From the NCBI GenBank assembly GCA_030587525.1, contig JAUQYW010000206.1, positions 1-9,079 on the forward strand: DNA of 9,079 bases, read 5' to 3'. Shown piece after piece: positions 1 to 7,300 of the stretch. The stretch comes from Candidatus Sigynarchaeota archaeon (GTDB lineage: Archaea > Asgardarchaeota > Lokiarchaeia > Sigynarchaeales > Sigynarchaeaceae). Position 1 is the stretch's first letter. Each line of letters begins with the position of its first letter. The notes beneath the pieces were generated by a model that ran no database searches, was not told the DNA's origin, and saw only the letters and a list, made by a program, of their open reading frames with translations. The position numbers were made by a program, and so were the translations under genes.

Positions 1-18
1 TGTGGTGGAAAGAGCTAG

Positions 19-180
19 AACGGCGAAGTGAATCGTGTAATATTGACAAGTGGATACTGGAACGAGTTTACGCCAATTCGTGAATATCATGAACAAGAAA
101 TAAGGGTGACCGAAAAATCGGAAAAGATAAACGTACTCAAGAAAGAAGGGATATTGTTTATAAAAAAAATCGAAACTTAA
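19..180 (+). CDS. possible 3' end of an upstream gene, or small ORF (unidentified)
   Basis: An open frame runs from just after a TAG (16-18) to a TAA at 178-180, giving about 53 residues. The translation is protein-like, mixed hydrophobic and charged, and ends in a Lys/Ile-rich tail (ILFIKKIET). The only possible starts are weak (GTG at 28, TTG at 43, GTG at 106) and none has a visible Shine-Dalgarno (SD) sequence. More likely this is the C-terminus of a gene entering from the left. The bases before the TAG read sensibly in a different frame (WWKELE from position 3), so a one-base slip near 18-21 could join the two parts. An open run of this length can also occur by chance in such A/T-rich DNA. 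No family is recognised. Confidence 0.3.
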   Translation, partial: NGEVNRVILTSGYWNEFTPIREYHEQEIRVTEKSEKINVLKKEGILFIKKIET

Positions 181-438
181 GACAGAACATACGAAACTTT
201 CCGACATTTTTTAGCATATTTCTGATTTTAGCAGACCCTATCGTGTTTGCTAAGAAAGCGAACAAGAAGAATTTGCATTTTTCTGCCCTCTCGATAGCCG
301 AATTATACGAGAAATATTCGTGAAGATAGGTAATAACTTTTCCAGTGAATATTATTAACGTATTAATCTTTTTTTGGTCGCGCGTGTTTGATCGAATAAG
401 ACTATTAACGCTATCCTATTCAGCAAAGAGGAATTCTC
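181..438 (+). promoter_or_regulatory. A/T-rich intergenic leader upstream of the Tes-family gene
   Basis: No convincing gene lies here. A six-T run (207-212) in a T-rich stretch could terminate the upstream transcript. Closer to the next gene are an imperfect inverted repeat (ATTAA at 354-358, TTAAT at 363-367) followed by seven Ts (369-375), and a direct repeat TATTAACG at 353-360 and 403-410. Promoter elements of the gene at 439 must lie in this A/T-rich part, but I cannot single out one TATA box. Confidence 0.35.
427..432 (+). promoter_or_regulatory. Shine-Dalgarno site of the Tes-family gene
   Basis: AGAGGA ends six bases before ATG 439. It favours that start over the in-frame ATG at 451. 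Confidence 0.6.
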
Positions 439-2127
439 ATGGAAGTCAACATGGAAGGAAAAAAGCTGTACCGCCGCACCAAGAGTGTTTGCCCCGAATG
501 CATTAAGACGATTGATGCAAACCTAGTTCTTGACGATCTTGATGGCAAAGACGCGGTCTTGATGCGGAAAAAATGTGCCGAACACGGGTTCTTCCAGGAT
601 ATCATCAGCCGGAACCCAAAAGAGTATGAAAGAAATCAGAAATATTATCACGACTACGTGACCATCGAGAACAAGGATAACATAAAAGATACTGGCGAGG
701 GCTGTCCACACAATTGCGGGATGTGTGCTGAGCATAAATCGACGCCTTGCATCGCCCTGATCGATGTCACGAACCGCTGCAACCTCGCGTGCCCCATTTG
801 CTTTGCCAACGCATCGGCAAAGGGCTACATCGTTGAACCGACGATGGAGGAGCTGCGAATCATCCTTCAACACTTCTGCGATATCCGGCCAATTCCACCT
901 GTGATGCTCCAGCTCTCGGGCGGTGAACCCACCGTGCGCGACGATCTGGTCGATATAATCCGTATGGGCAGGGAAATGGGCTTCGCGCAGATCATGCTCA
1001 CGACGAACGGGCTCAAGCTCGCGTCGAAAAAGGGCCCCGCATACATCCGCGAGCTTCACGATGCCGGCATGGGTGCCATCTACCTGAGCTTCGATTCTGC
1101 CAACGATCCCGAGGTGTACAAGAAGATCCGCGGCGTCAACTTGCTCGACCAGAAAAAACGCGTGATCGAAAACTGCCGGAAAGCAGGTTATGTCGGCGTC
1201 ACGCTCGTGCCCACGGTCGCCAAGGGCATGAACGACCACCAGATCGGCCCCATCATGGAATACGCGATGAAAAACCACGATGTCATCACGGGTGTCGTTT
1301 TCCAGCCAGTCTCGCTCTGCGGCCGCATCGATAACGAGCAGATACGCGAGCTCCGCTACACGACGAGCGACCTCTCCGTCGAGCTCAGCAAGGTTACTGG
1401 CATCAAGGACGCCTACATCTACCCGATCCCTGCTATTTCTAGCATGACGAAATTGATGGGCTGGTACGATTTCGCCCCGAAATTCACGATGGCCGCCCAT
1501 CCTGATTGCGGTTTCGCCACGATCATGATCCCCGATTCCAAGGGCAAGTGGCATCCCATCGAGGAATGGTTCGACGCGGATGGCTTGATCGGCTGGGTTG
1601 ACAAGGTCTTGGCCATGGTCGAGAAGCGCGAGTGGCCCAACATGGCCGAGAAGTTCATCGGTCCCCTCGCCAAGATGTTCGGCGAGAAGGCCGGCAACAT
1701 CATCAACCAAGCGTCCGACTTCGCGTATCGCAAGGCTATCAAGGCTTACTTCATCGCAGGTGCGATGCGTTACTTGAAAGGATACGATGGCCCGGTCCAG
1801 GAGTTTATTCCCATGGTGCTTAACCCGAAGCTCGACACGGCGAGCCAGTTCTTCGAATCGGGCAAAGCTATGCTCGTCAGCTCGATGCACTTCCAGGATG
1901 TCTACAACTTCGACATCGAGCGTGTCCAGCGATGCCTGGTCCACTACGGCACGATGGATCCCGACCACCCGGGCAAGGTCTTGCAAATACCGTTCTGCGC
2001 CATGAACAGCATCCACCGCGAGAACATCGAAAAGAAGCTCGCGAAGCAGAAGGTCAAGATCGACCCCAACGATGTTATCTCGAAAGCCAAGGAATTCATC
2101 GAGAAGGAAGTCGGCACCAAGCAGTAA
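439..2127 (+). CDS. tes: radical SAM protein of the tetraether lipid synthase (Tes / MJ0619) family
   Basis: Members of this family join phytanyl chains of archaeal lipids end to end, turning bilayer diether lipids into membrane-spanning tetraethers (GDGT). Known Tes carries three 4Fe-4S clusters and one rubredoxin-like iron. Seen here: 562 residues. An N-terminal Cys set (CPEC at 18-21, Cys46) fits the rubredoxin-like site. A second cluster motif holds Cys89, 93, 96 and 104. The radical SAM motif CNLACPIC (Cys114, 118, 121) is followed by GGEP (161-164) for SAM binding. C-terminal cysteines include 294, 357 (HPDCG), 499 (RCLVHYGT) and 520 (IPFCAMN), a tail typical of MJ0619-like proteins. 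There is no signal peptide; it probably acts at the inner face of the membrane. It stands alone, with its own SD and terminator. An MJ0619 homologue was once proposed to methylate pterins, so a paralogue with another substrate is possible. Family membership is secure; the exact product is inferred. Confidence 0.85.
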   Translation: MEVNMEGKKLYRRTKSVCPECIKTIDANLVLDDLDGKDAVLMRKKCAEHGFFQDIISRNPKEYERNQKYYHDYVTIENKDNIKDTGEGCPHNCGMCAEHKSTPCIALIDVTNRCNLACPICFANASAKGYIVEPTMEELRIILQHFCDIRPIPPVMLQLSGGEPTVRDDLVDIIRMGREMGFAQIMLTTNGLKLASKKGPAYIRELHDAGMGAIYLSFDSANDPEVYKKIRGVNLLDQKKRVIENCRKAGYVGVTLVPTVAKGMNDHQIGPIMEYAMKNHDVITGVVFQPVSLCGRIDNEQIRELRYTTSDLSVELSKVTGIKDAYIYPIPAISSMTKLMGWYDFAPKFTMAAHPDCGFATIMIPDSKGKWHPIEEWFDADGLIGWVDKVLAMVEKREWPNMAEKFIGPLAKMFGEKAGNIINQASDFAYRKAIKAYFIAGAMRYLKGYDGPVQEFIPMVLNPKLDTASQFFESGKAMLVSSMHFQDVYNFDIERVQRCLVHYGTMDPDHPGKVLQIPFCAMNSIHRENIEKKLAKQKVKIDPNDVISKAKEFIEKEVGTKQ

Positions 2128-2136
2128 TAACTATCC

Positions 2137-2174
2137 TTTTTTTACCTCGTTTCTTTAACAGCATCCTTTTTTTT
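2137..2174 (+). terminator. tandem T-tract terminator of the Tes-family gene
   Basis: The stop codon is followed by a second in-frame TAA, then seven Ts (2137-2143), a pyrimidine-rich spacer and eight Ts (2167-2174). No G/C-rich hairpin precedes them. This is the usual form of an archaeal oligo-T terminator. Confidence 0.6.
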
Positions 2175-2373
2175 AACATCAGAAGATAGCAGATGGCCTT
2201 ATCACAGATCTTGGGTCGCAAGCATCGTCCTTGTGCGGTACACGGGCATATTTTCTTAAGGAAGCTCGTGGATCAACTAATCGTTAAATGAAATTTAACA
2301 ACCTAAACAGCAATGTTTTTCGTTTCGCAAGCCAGAGATCTTTTATTTTTTCGATTTAACCTCTCTATTGGAC
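2175..2373 (+). promoter_or_regulatory. spacer with probable promoter of the beta-helix surface protein gene
   Basis: About 200 bases without a gene. An A/T-only element TTTTATTTTT at 2341-2350 lies 37-46 bases before the preferred start and could be the TATA box. Nothing else is recognisable. Confidence 0.25.
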
Positions 2374-2386
2374 GAGGATGGCAAAT

Positions 2387-3736
2387 ATGGTCAAAGAAGG
2401 CATGAATACACGAAAGCAAATACGCTTTTTCAGCATGATGGTGCTCATCATGTTGTTTGGCGGATCTATCTTGATGCGCGATCGCATGGCAGCCGCAGGC
2501 TCCATCCAACCAGCCGAAGCGTTGCCGCCGCAAACAATCGACGGGAACGCGGCGTTGGCATCGTTTTGCGCAGCTCACGGATCTGGAAATGGCAGTGCGA
2601 TCAATCCGTTCATCATTGAAAACAAGCAAATCACCGCGAGCGGCACGGGCAACTGTTTCTTCTTGAACAACACCAATGCTCATGTCACCTTCAGAAATTG
2701 CACGTTCTACATGTCTGGTGTAAGTACTCTTGATTGGGACGCAGGCATAAAGGTGAATAATTGCTCGCACGTCAGGATCTCGGGTTGCACGATTCATGAC
2801 AACCTCATCGGCATCTCGGTTATGAGCTCGTCGCTCGTTTCCCTGGTTTCAAACAACATCTCTTTTAGTTCCGCGTACAGTATTATGCTCGATCATTTGA
2901 ACAGCACCACGATCCAGGGCAATCGCGTGTGGAACAGCACGGGCTGGGGCATCTATCTGACAGTTTCTACCAACAACACGATTATATCCAACACGGTCAC
3001 GAATTGCACGGCGCAAGCAGCGATTGGCCTGAACTTTGGCGTTGATAACAATACCGTGGATGGAAACACGCTACAGAGCAACGAATTCGGCATTTACATC
3101 CAAATGTCCAAATTAAATGTGATTCAGTTTAATAACGTGACGAGAAACCACCGCGGCGTCGCCATCATGAATAGTGACAACAATTCGGTCATCGCCAACA
3201 ATATTTCGTTAAATATCGGTGGTGACACTGGTGGAATTATAGTTGGCAGCGGGGATAACAACTCGATCATCGGCAACGATGTGTCCAACAATGGACCTTA
3301 TGGAATCCGCCTCAGCATCCCATCGGTCGGGAACATCATATACCTGAACCGGTTCGCAAACAACGAAGTTCTGGAAGGTGCGCTGCAATCGCCATCACGC
3401 CGGTCACCGGCAGCACGAAGTATCACGCTATCCGACTCATCAACAAATGCATGGGATAACGGTACTTTAGGCAATTACTGGGGAAATTACACCGCCGTGT
3501 ATCCAACTGCAACCAATAACGGCACCACTTGGAACACGCCCTACGAGATAGCTGATTTAAACATGTATGAAGCAAACCAAACCGACAATCATCCTCTCGT
3601 GAATTGGCCGTATATTCCGCCAAGCACTCCTCCAGCATTGCCCGGTTATGACGTGGCGTTGATGTTGGCTGGTATTAGCGTTGCTCTATGCGTGCTGATC
3701 TTGCAAAAGCTGCGATTTAAGAAGATCCAGCATTAA
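2387..3736 (+). CDS. secreted, membrane-anchored right-handed beta-helix protein (NosD-like)
   Basis: No enzymatic role is assigned; such proteins are usually extracellular binding or carbohydrate-active surface proteins. Seen: a signal peptide with a basic n-region (MNTRKQIRFF), a hydrophobic core and an Ala-rich end. Then come about 300 residues of Asn-rich repeats (patterns like NNTIISN, NNSVIANNIS, NGPYGIRL) typical of NosD/CASH parallel beta-helices. A closing module follows with WDNGTLGNYWGNY and DNHPL, then a Pro-rich stalk and a final hydrophobic helix starting PGYDVAL and ending in Lys/Arg: a type of C-terminal anchor common on archaeal surface proteins. About sixteen N-X-S/T sequons suggest heavy N-glycosylation. 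ATG 2387 (449 residues) is preferred because GAGG (2374-2377) lies nine bases upstream; the ATG at 2378 touches that SD. NosD-family names imply copper, but no copper site is visible. A Ser/Arg/Pro-rich stretch (nt 3386-3421) looks out of place (see findings). Confidence 0.8.
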   Translation: MVKEGMNTRKQIRFFSMMVLIMLFGGSILMRDRMAAAGSIQPAEALPPQTIDGNAALASFCAAHGSGNGSAINPFIIENKQITASGTGNCFFLNNTNAHVTFRNCTFYMSGVSTLDWDAGIKVNNCSHVRISGCTIHDNLIGISVMSSSLVSLVSNNISFSSAYSIMLDHLNSTTIQGNRVWNSTGWGIYLTVSTNNTIISNTVTNCTAQAAIGLNFGVDNNTVDGNTLQSNEFGIYIQMSKLNVIQFNNVTRNHRGVAIMNSDNNSVIANNISLNIGGDTGGIIVGSGDNNSIIGNDVSNNGPYGIRLSIPSVGNIIYLNRFANNEVLEGALQSPSRRSPAARSITLSDSSTNAWDNGTLGNYWGNYTAVYPTATNNGTTWNTPYEIADLNMYEANQTDNHPLVNWPYIPPSTPPALPGYDVALMLAGISVALCVLILQKLRFKKIQH

Positions 3737-3738
3737 TA

Positions 3739-3756
3739 TTTTTTATTTTCTTCTTT
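3739..3756 (+). terminator. T-rich terminator of the beta-helix gene
   Basis: Right after the TAA, two T-runs (3739-3744 and 3746-3749) and a TTCTTT stretch follow, with no hairpin. This matches archaeal oligo-T termination and separates the surface-protein gene from the next one. Confidence 0.5.
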
Positions 3757-3853
3757 GGAAATTGTTGGGAGTCCTGCGAAGCAAAGGATCAAGATCGATT
3801 CCAGTGTAGTTATGGCAAAGGCCAATCTTGGAATATCGACTTTTATTATTCCA

Positions 3854-3860
3854 GAGTGAT
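3854..3860 (+). promoter_or_regulatory. Shine-Dalgarno site of the creatininase-family gene
   Basis: GAGTGAT resembles the archaeal consensus GGTGAT with one mismatch and ends eight bases before ATG 3869. It overlaps the alternative TTG start at 3860, so it decides for the ATG. The T-rich element just upstream (3841-3850) could be a TATA box, though that would leave almost no leader. Confidence 0.45.
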
Positions 3861-3868
3861 TGGATTTC

Positions 3869-4642
3869 ATGGTCGACCCAAAATTTCGATACGAGTATCT
3901 CCCCCCGAAAAGGCTGCAAGAAACGATCACCCGCTGCCCGCTGGTGATCCAGCCCATCGGCCTCCTAGAATGGCACGGCGATCACAACGCCGTTGGATTG
4001 GATGGCTTGGCGGGTCAGACCATCTGTGAGCGGGTGATCGAACGCCTCGGCGATGGCGTCCTCATGCCGACCTGCTGGATCGGCACGTACGGCTACATCC
4101 ACTATCCAGGCACGGTATGCTATGATGGGGAGACCGCATATCGCGTGTACAAGAACATGTTTCGGGAATTCATCAAGCTCGGGTTCCGCCTTGTCCTTCT
4201 CATCTCTGGCCACGGCGGGAAATGGCAGGTTCGCGCCCTGGAACGAGCGAGCGCCGACGCGTTGAAGGAAATGGAGTCATCGATCAAGGCTCCGGTTCAA
4301 TTGCTCGGTTTCGTCTACCCGAAAATGACCCCCGGCATCAACGTGGCCCACGCGGGCGCGGTAGAGACCTCCATTCTTTGGCGCATCGGGAAGGAACGGG
4401 GGGTGGACCTGGTCGATCCAAAGAAGATGCGTGCGGGAAAACAAGCGATCACGAAGTTCAAGCTGCCAGATGACGCGACCATCGAGTTCCCGGCGAGCGA
4501 GGAACCCGAGCAATGGACTTGGCCGCCCGACTTGCGCGACTACGAGGCTTGCAGTCCCGACGTTGGAGAAGAAATGCTGAAAGCTTTTACCGATGGAATT
4601 TACGAGGAGATCTCTGCATATCGGGAAGAACTCGGGCTTTAG
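3869..4642 (+). CDS. creatininase-family metal-dependent amidohydrolase
   Basis: The family hydrolyses cyclic or formyl amides with two divalent metal ions in the cytoplasm: creatininase, the archaeal FAPy deformylase ArfB of flavin/F420 synthesis, and MftE-type peptidases. Seen: 257 residues, the usual length. The LLEWHGDHNAVGLD block carries Glu34, His36 and Asp45 at the same numbering as the ligands of Pseudomonas creatininase, which also supports ATG 3869. His115 lies in SGHGGKW. HAGAVETS (161-168) is the late family motif, with Ala164 where many members have Glu (HAGE); Glu166 is kept. The C-terminal helix with WTWPPDLRDY is family-like. There is no signal peptide. It stands 189 bases ahead of the glycyl radical enzyme on the same strand, which hints at a shared pathway. 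ArfB is a real alternative, but no riboflavin or F420 genes are nearby. Fold and metal site are secure; the substrate is unknown. Confidence 0.8.
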   Translation: MVDPKFRYEYLPPKRLQETITRCPLVIQPIGLLEWHGDHNAVGLDGLAGQTICERVIERLGDGVLMPTCWIGTYGYIHYPGTVCYDGETAYRVYKNMFREFIKLGFRLVLLISGHGGKWQVRALERASADALKEMESSIKAPVQLLGFVYPKMTPGINVAHAGAVETSILWRIGKERGVDLVDPKKMRAGKQAITKFKLPDDATIEFPASEEPEQWTWPPDLRDYEACSPDVGEEMLKAFTDGIYEEISAYREELGL

Positions 4643-4831
4643 TTGCCGCGGTCCGCAGTTTGCGCGTGCAAGGAGCTGGGGTGCGAAGCCATTATCACAA
4701 ATAACCATGAACTGGCAAATTATGTAAAAACAGCATGGAATTAACATTATCTGGGAAGGATATGGATGAAATAATGTCTAAATTTATGTGAAAATTTGTG
4801 AACTGTTGATCACTCCTATACATGAAGGAAC
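4643..4831 (+). promoter_or_regulatory. spacer and probable promoter of the glycyl radical enzyme gene
   Basis: The first 60 bases are G/C-rich with a small inverted repeat (TTGC 4660-4663, GCAA 4668-4671). The rest turns A/T-rich, including the stretch at about 4779-4800, a plausible TATA region 30-50 bases before the start. GAAGGA (4824-4829) precedes ATG 4832 by only two bases, which is too close for a normal SD. No small gene was convincing here. Confidence 0.3.
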
Positions 4832-7186
4832 ATGAAACAACTCACGACTAAAATCCAAGCACTGCGGGAATTCACGTTACACGGTAAAGAAGACCAAACG
4901 CCCTATATTGGCCAACGAATCCACTGGTACCTCGCGGGCCTGGTCGAGACGATGCCAAATTGGACGTGGTACCGAAAGGTCTCCCATTGCTTGGCATCCG
5001 TTATCGAGAATTTTCAGCCGTGCATTCACGTGACCGAGGATGCATGCGAACTGATCGTGGGGTATAATTATTTCAACGACGACGCCACGATGGGGTTCGA
5101 GCTGGGCCTTGCCCGCCAACCTAAAGAGCTGTTCAGCAAATATCTGTCAAGGGGATTGCTAACACCTTCACAAGTCAATTTCTGCTTGGGCGTGCTCTAC
5201 GATGATCTAGAGGAGATTCTCCCGCGGGGCGAGTATGTCCCTGATATCTCGCTCGAAGCGTTGAAAGCAAGCTCCGCAGGACTTTTTCAAGCTGGCGCCA
5301 CGCCCGAGAATCACACCATAATTGGTTACGAAAAGGTCTTGAAGCTTGGTTTCAACGGCATTCTCGATGAATTGAACAAGCGGGAGAAAGCTTTGGTATG
5401 GCGGAACCCCACGTCCATCCTGCAACGCCAACTCATCGAATGTCTTAGAGAAATCGTCGAGCCCGCTTGCAGGATGGGGGAACGATACGCGGAGGCAGCG
5501 GAGAAGCTGATCCTCACCATTAAATCGGAAGAAAGAAAGCGAGAATTGCGGGAAATTGCGGATACTTGCCGGCGTGTCCCTCGCGAACCCGCCCGCAGCT
5601 TTCGCGACGCCGTGCAAGCACTCTGGTTTGCCCACGTCATCAACACGTGGGAAGACGGCATCAATGCAAACTCCCTAGGACGGTTGGACCAAATACTCTA
5701 CCCTTATTACAAGCACGATGTTGAAACGAGGAAGCTCACGGAGGACGGGGCGTTCGAGATCATCTGCAGCTTGTGGCTCAAGTTATACCGGGATTACGAC
5801 GTCCAGCAAGCACAGATAGGAGGCCTGCGGCGCGATGGCAAGGATGCAACGAACGAGCTGTCATTCTTGATGCTAGACGCCACTGATGCCCTTGGGTTCA
5901 TCCGGTGTCTATCTGTGAGGTATCACAAGGGAATGCCCGTTGATTTTCTAAGGAGGTCGCTCGAGGTCGTGAAAAAAGGAATGGGCATACCATTCTTCTT
6001 CAACGATGACGTGCTGGTGCCCGCGTTGGTGGACCACGGCGTCATCTTGGAAGATGCCCGGGACTACGGCGCTATTGGTTGCGTCGAGATCACGATCCCT
6101 GGCAAATGCAACCCGCACGCGGTGAGCAATCAAGTTAATTTATTGAAATGCTTGGAGCTTGCGCTCAACAATGGAGCCCCTTTTCCATTGGGGAGTAGTC
6201 CTGTTGATCCCGTGGGGCCGAATACCGGGGATGCAGCGAATCTCGAGACATTCGAGGCGTTGATGAGTGCTTACGAGGCGCAAGTCTCCCATTTCATCGA
6301 TATGGCTTGCGCCGAGAGCAATCGCCTCGAGTTACGCCATGCCCTCCAGAAACCAATGCCATTCAAGACGCTCCTGACCGAAGGATGCTTGGACTCGGGC
6401 CGGGATTTCAATCAAGGCGGCGCACTCTACAATTGGCACGAGACGATGCTTTTTGGCATCCCGAACGTCGCCGATGCGCTCGAAGCAATTCGTGAACTCG
6501 TGTTTAACCAGAAGAGATTTACCTTGGTGGAATTGATCGATCAACTCCGTTCCAATTGGGCTTCGAATAATGATCTTAGCTCGGGGGAATTGGTCAGGAT
6601 GGCTTGCGCCAACAAGGCTGCAAAGTATGGGAATGACCAGGATTCCGTGGACCAGCTTGCTGCACGGGTCATGAAGCACGCGTGTGATTGCTTGATGGAG
6701 CAGCGTGGCATTTTCAAGGGCGGTTTTCTCCCGCAGCCGTTCACATTCCTGTGGCTCATCGACCACGGTCGTCGCACTGGTGCATCTGCCGATGGGCGCC
6801 GTGCCCGTGATAACCTAGCCTATTCTCTATCACCACATCAAGGCCGGGATATGAACGGTTTAACTGCTATGCTGAACAGCCTAGCAAAGTTGCCTCATAA
6901 AATGGCCGCGGGCGGGCCATCCGCCATCATCGAGGTTGATCCAGTTCTTTTCAATGCAAAGAACATGGATTTAATGGTTTCTCTTGTAAAAACTGCATTC
7001 GACAAGGGTGTTCCGCAGATGCAATTCAACGTGATTGACGAGAAAACCTTGATCGATGCCATGCAGCATCCCGAGCTTCACCAGAACTTAATGGTTCGTG
7101 TATCGGGATTCAGCCAACGCTTTGTAGTGCTCGATAAAGCTTTACAAGAGCATATAATCGCCCGGACGAAGCACAAGGAAGTATGA
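4832..7186 (+). CDS. glycyl radical enzyme, pyruvate formate-lyase superfamily (lyase/dehydratase type, substrate unknown)
   Basis: These oxygen-sensitive enzymes use a backbone glycyl radical and a cysteine thiyl radical to break C-C, C-O, C-N or C-S bonds. Seen: 784 residues, close to glycerol dehydratase and PFL length. The PFL barrel domain holds GRLDQILYPYY, IGGLRRDGKDATNELS and the active-site GCVE loop (Cys417, Glu419). The C-terminal glycyl radical domain begins near residue 650 (SADGRRARDNLAYSLSPHQG) and ends with RVSGFSQRF, where Gly759 is the radical site. GCVE, instead of the double Cys of true pyruvate formate-lyase, puts it with the dehydratases, choline lyase and related enzymes. 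By eye, the Asp that glycerol dehydratase has 14 residues after the Cys is absent (Val431). It needs a radical SAM activase; none lies in the window, and the Tes-family protein is not of that type. It could share a transcript with the creatininase-like gene. The family is certain, the reaction not. Confidence 0.9.
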   Translation: MKQLTTKIQALREFTLHGKEDQTPYIGQRIHWYLAGLVETMPNWTWYRKVSHCLASVIENFQPCIHVTEDACELIVGYNYFNDDATMGFELGLARQPKELFSKYLSRGLLTPSQVNFCLGVLYDDLEEILPRGEYVPDISLEALKASSAGLFQAGATPENHTIIGYEKVLKLGFNGILDELNKREKALVWRNPTSILQRQLIECLREIVEPACRMGERYAEAAEKLILTIKSEERKRELREIADTCRRVPREPARSFRDAVQALWFAHVINTWEDGINANSLGRLDQILYPYYKHDVETRKLTEDGAFEIICSLWLKLYRDYDVQQAQIGGLRRDGKDATNELSFLMLDATDALGFIRCLSVRYHKGMPVDFLRRSLEVVKKGMGIPFFFNDDVLVPALVDHGVILEDARDYGAIGCVEITIPGKCNPHAVSNQVNLLKCLELALNNGAPFPLGSSPVDPVGPNTGDAANLETFEALMSAYEAQVSHFIDMACAESNRLELRHALQKPMPFKTLLTEGCLDSGRDFNQGGALYNWHETMLFGIPNVADALEAIRELVFNQKRFTLVELIDQLRSNWASNNDLSSGELVRMACANKAAKYGNDQDSVDQLAARVMKHACDCLMEQRGIFKGGFLPQPFTFLWLIDHGRRTGASADGRRARDNLAYSLSPHQGRDMNGLTAMLNSLAKLPHKMAAGGPSAIIEVDPVLFNAKNMDLMVSLVKTAFDKGVPQMQFNVIDEKTLIDAMQHPELHQNLMVRVSGFSQRFVVLDKALQEHIIARTKHKEV

Positions 7187-7193
7187 CACCTTC

Positions 7194-7228
7194 ATCGAAC
7201 GGTCGATTAGCGGGGAAATACTTCTTTT
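7194..7228 (+). terminator. possible weak terminator of the glycyl radical enzyme gene
   Basis: A five-base inverted repeat (ATCGA 7194-7198, TCGAT 7203-7207, loop ACGG) sits eight bases after the stop and is followed by a short T-rich stretch (CTTCTTTT, near 7221-7228). The stem is short, so this is tentative. Confidence 0.25.
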
Positions 7229-7266
7229 ACAACGAGATGACGGCTCGTGCCCAGTTTCCACCAAGC

Positions 7267-7298
7267 AACCAAAAACCAAGAAAATGAAGATAAATCCC
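7267..7298 (-). terminator. possible T-rich terminator of the GTPase gene
   Basis: Read on the minus strand, the bases just after the TGA (7301-7303) are T-rich and include a run of four Ts and a run of five Ts (7271-7275). The two convergent genes thus share a 114-base spacer with weak oligo-T signals on both strands. Confidence 0.3.
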
Positions 7299-7300
7299 TT

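Noticed and set aside
523..2016. 497-codon open frame on the minus strand, antisense to the Tes-family gene
   Set aside because: It is rich in Asp, His, Val and Arg with no recognisable motif, which is the usual shadow of a gene with C/G-rich third positions. The plus-strand gene has full family motifs.
439..2127. The Tes-family radical SAM protein as activase of the glycyl radical enzyme
   Set aside because: Activases are about 250-300 residues with a CX3CX2C motif near the N-terminus. This protein is 562 residues with the Tes cysteine pattern and is two genes away, behind a terminator.
3755..3859. Small open frame (TTG start, 34 residues) between the beta-helix and creatininase-like genes
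   Set aside because: The peptide looks natural, but the start is TTG without any SD, inside the T-rich terminator, and the frame is simply the continuation of the beta-helix gene frame after its stop.
3860..3868. TTG 3860 as the start of the creatininase-like gene
   Set aside because: It overlaps the probable SD, and ATG 3869 gives exactly the metal-ligand numbering of known creatininase.
4822..4852. ATG at 4822 just before the glycyl radical enzyme start
   Set aside because: It is in another frame and reaches a stop after nine codons.
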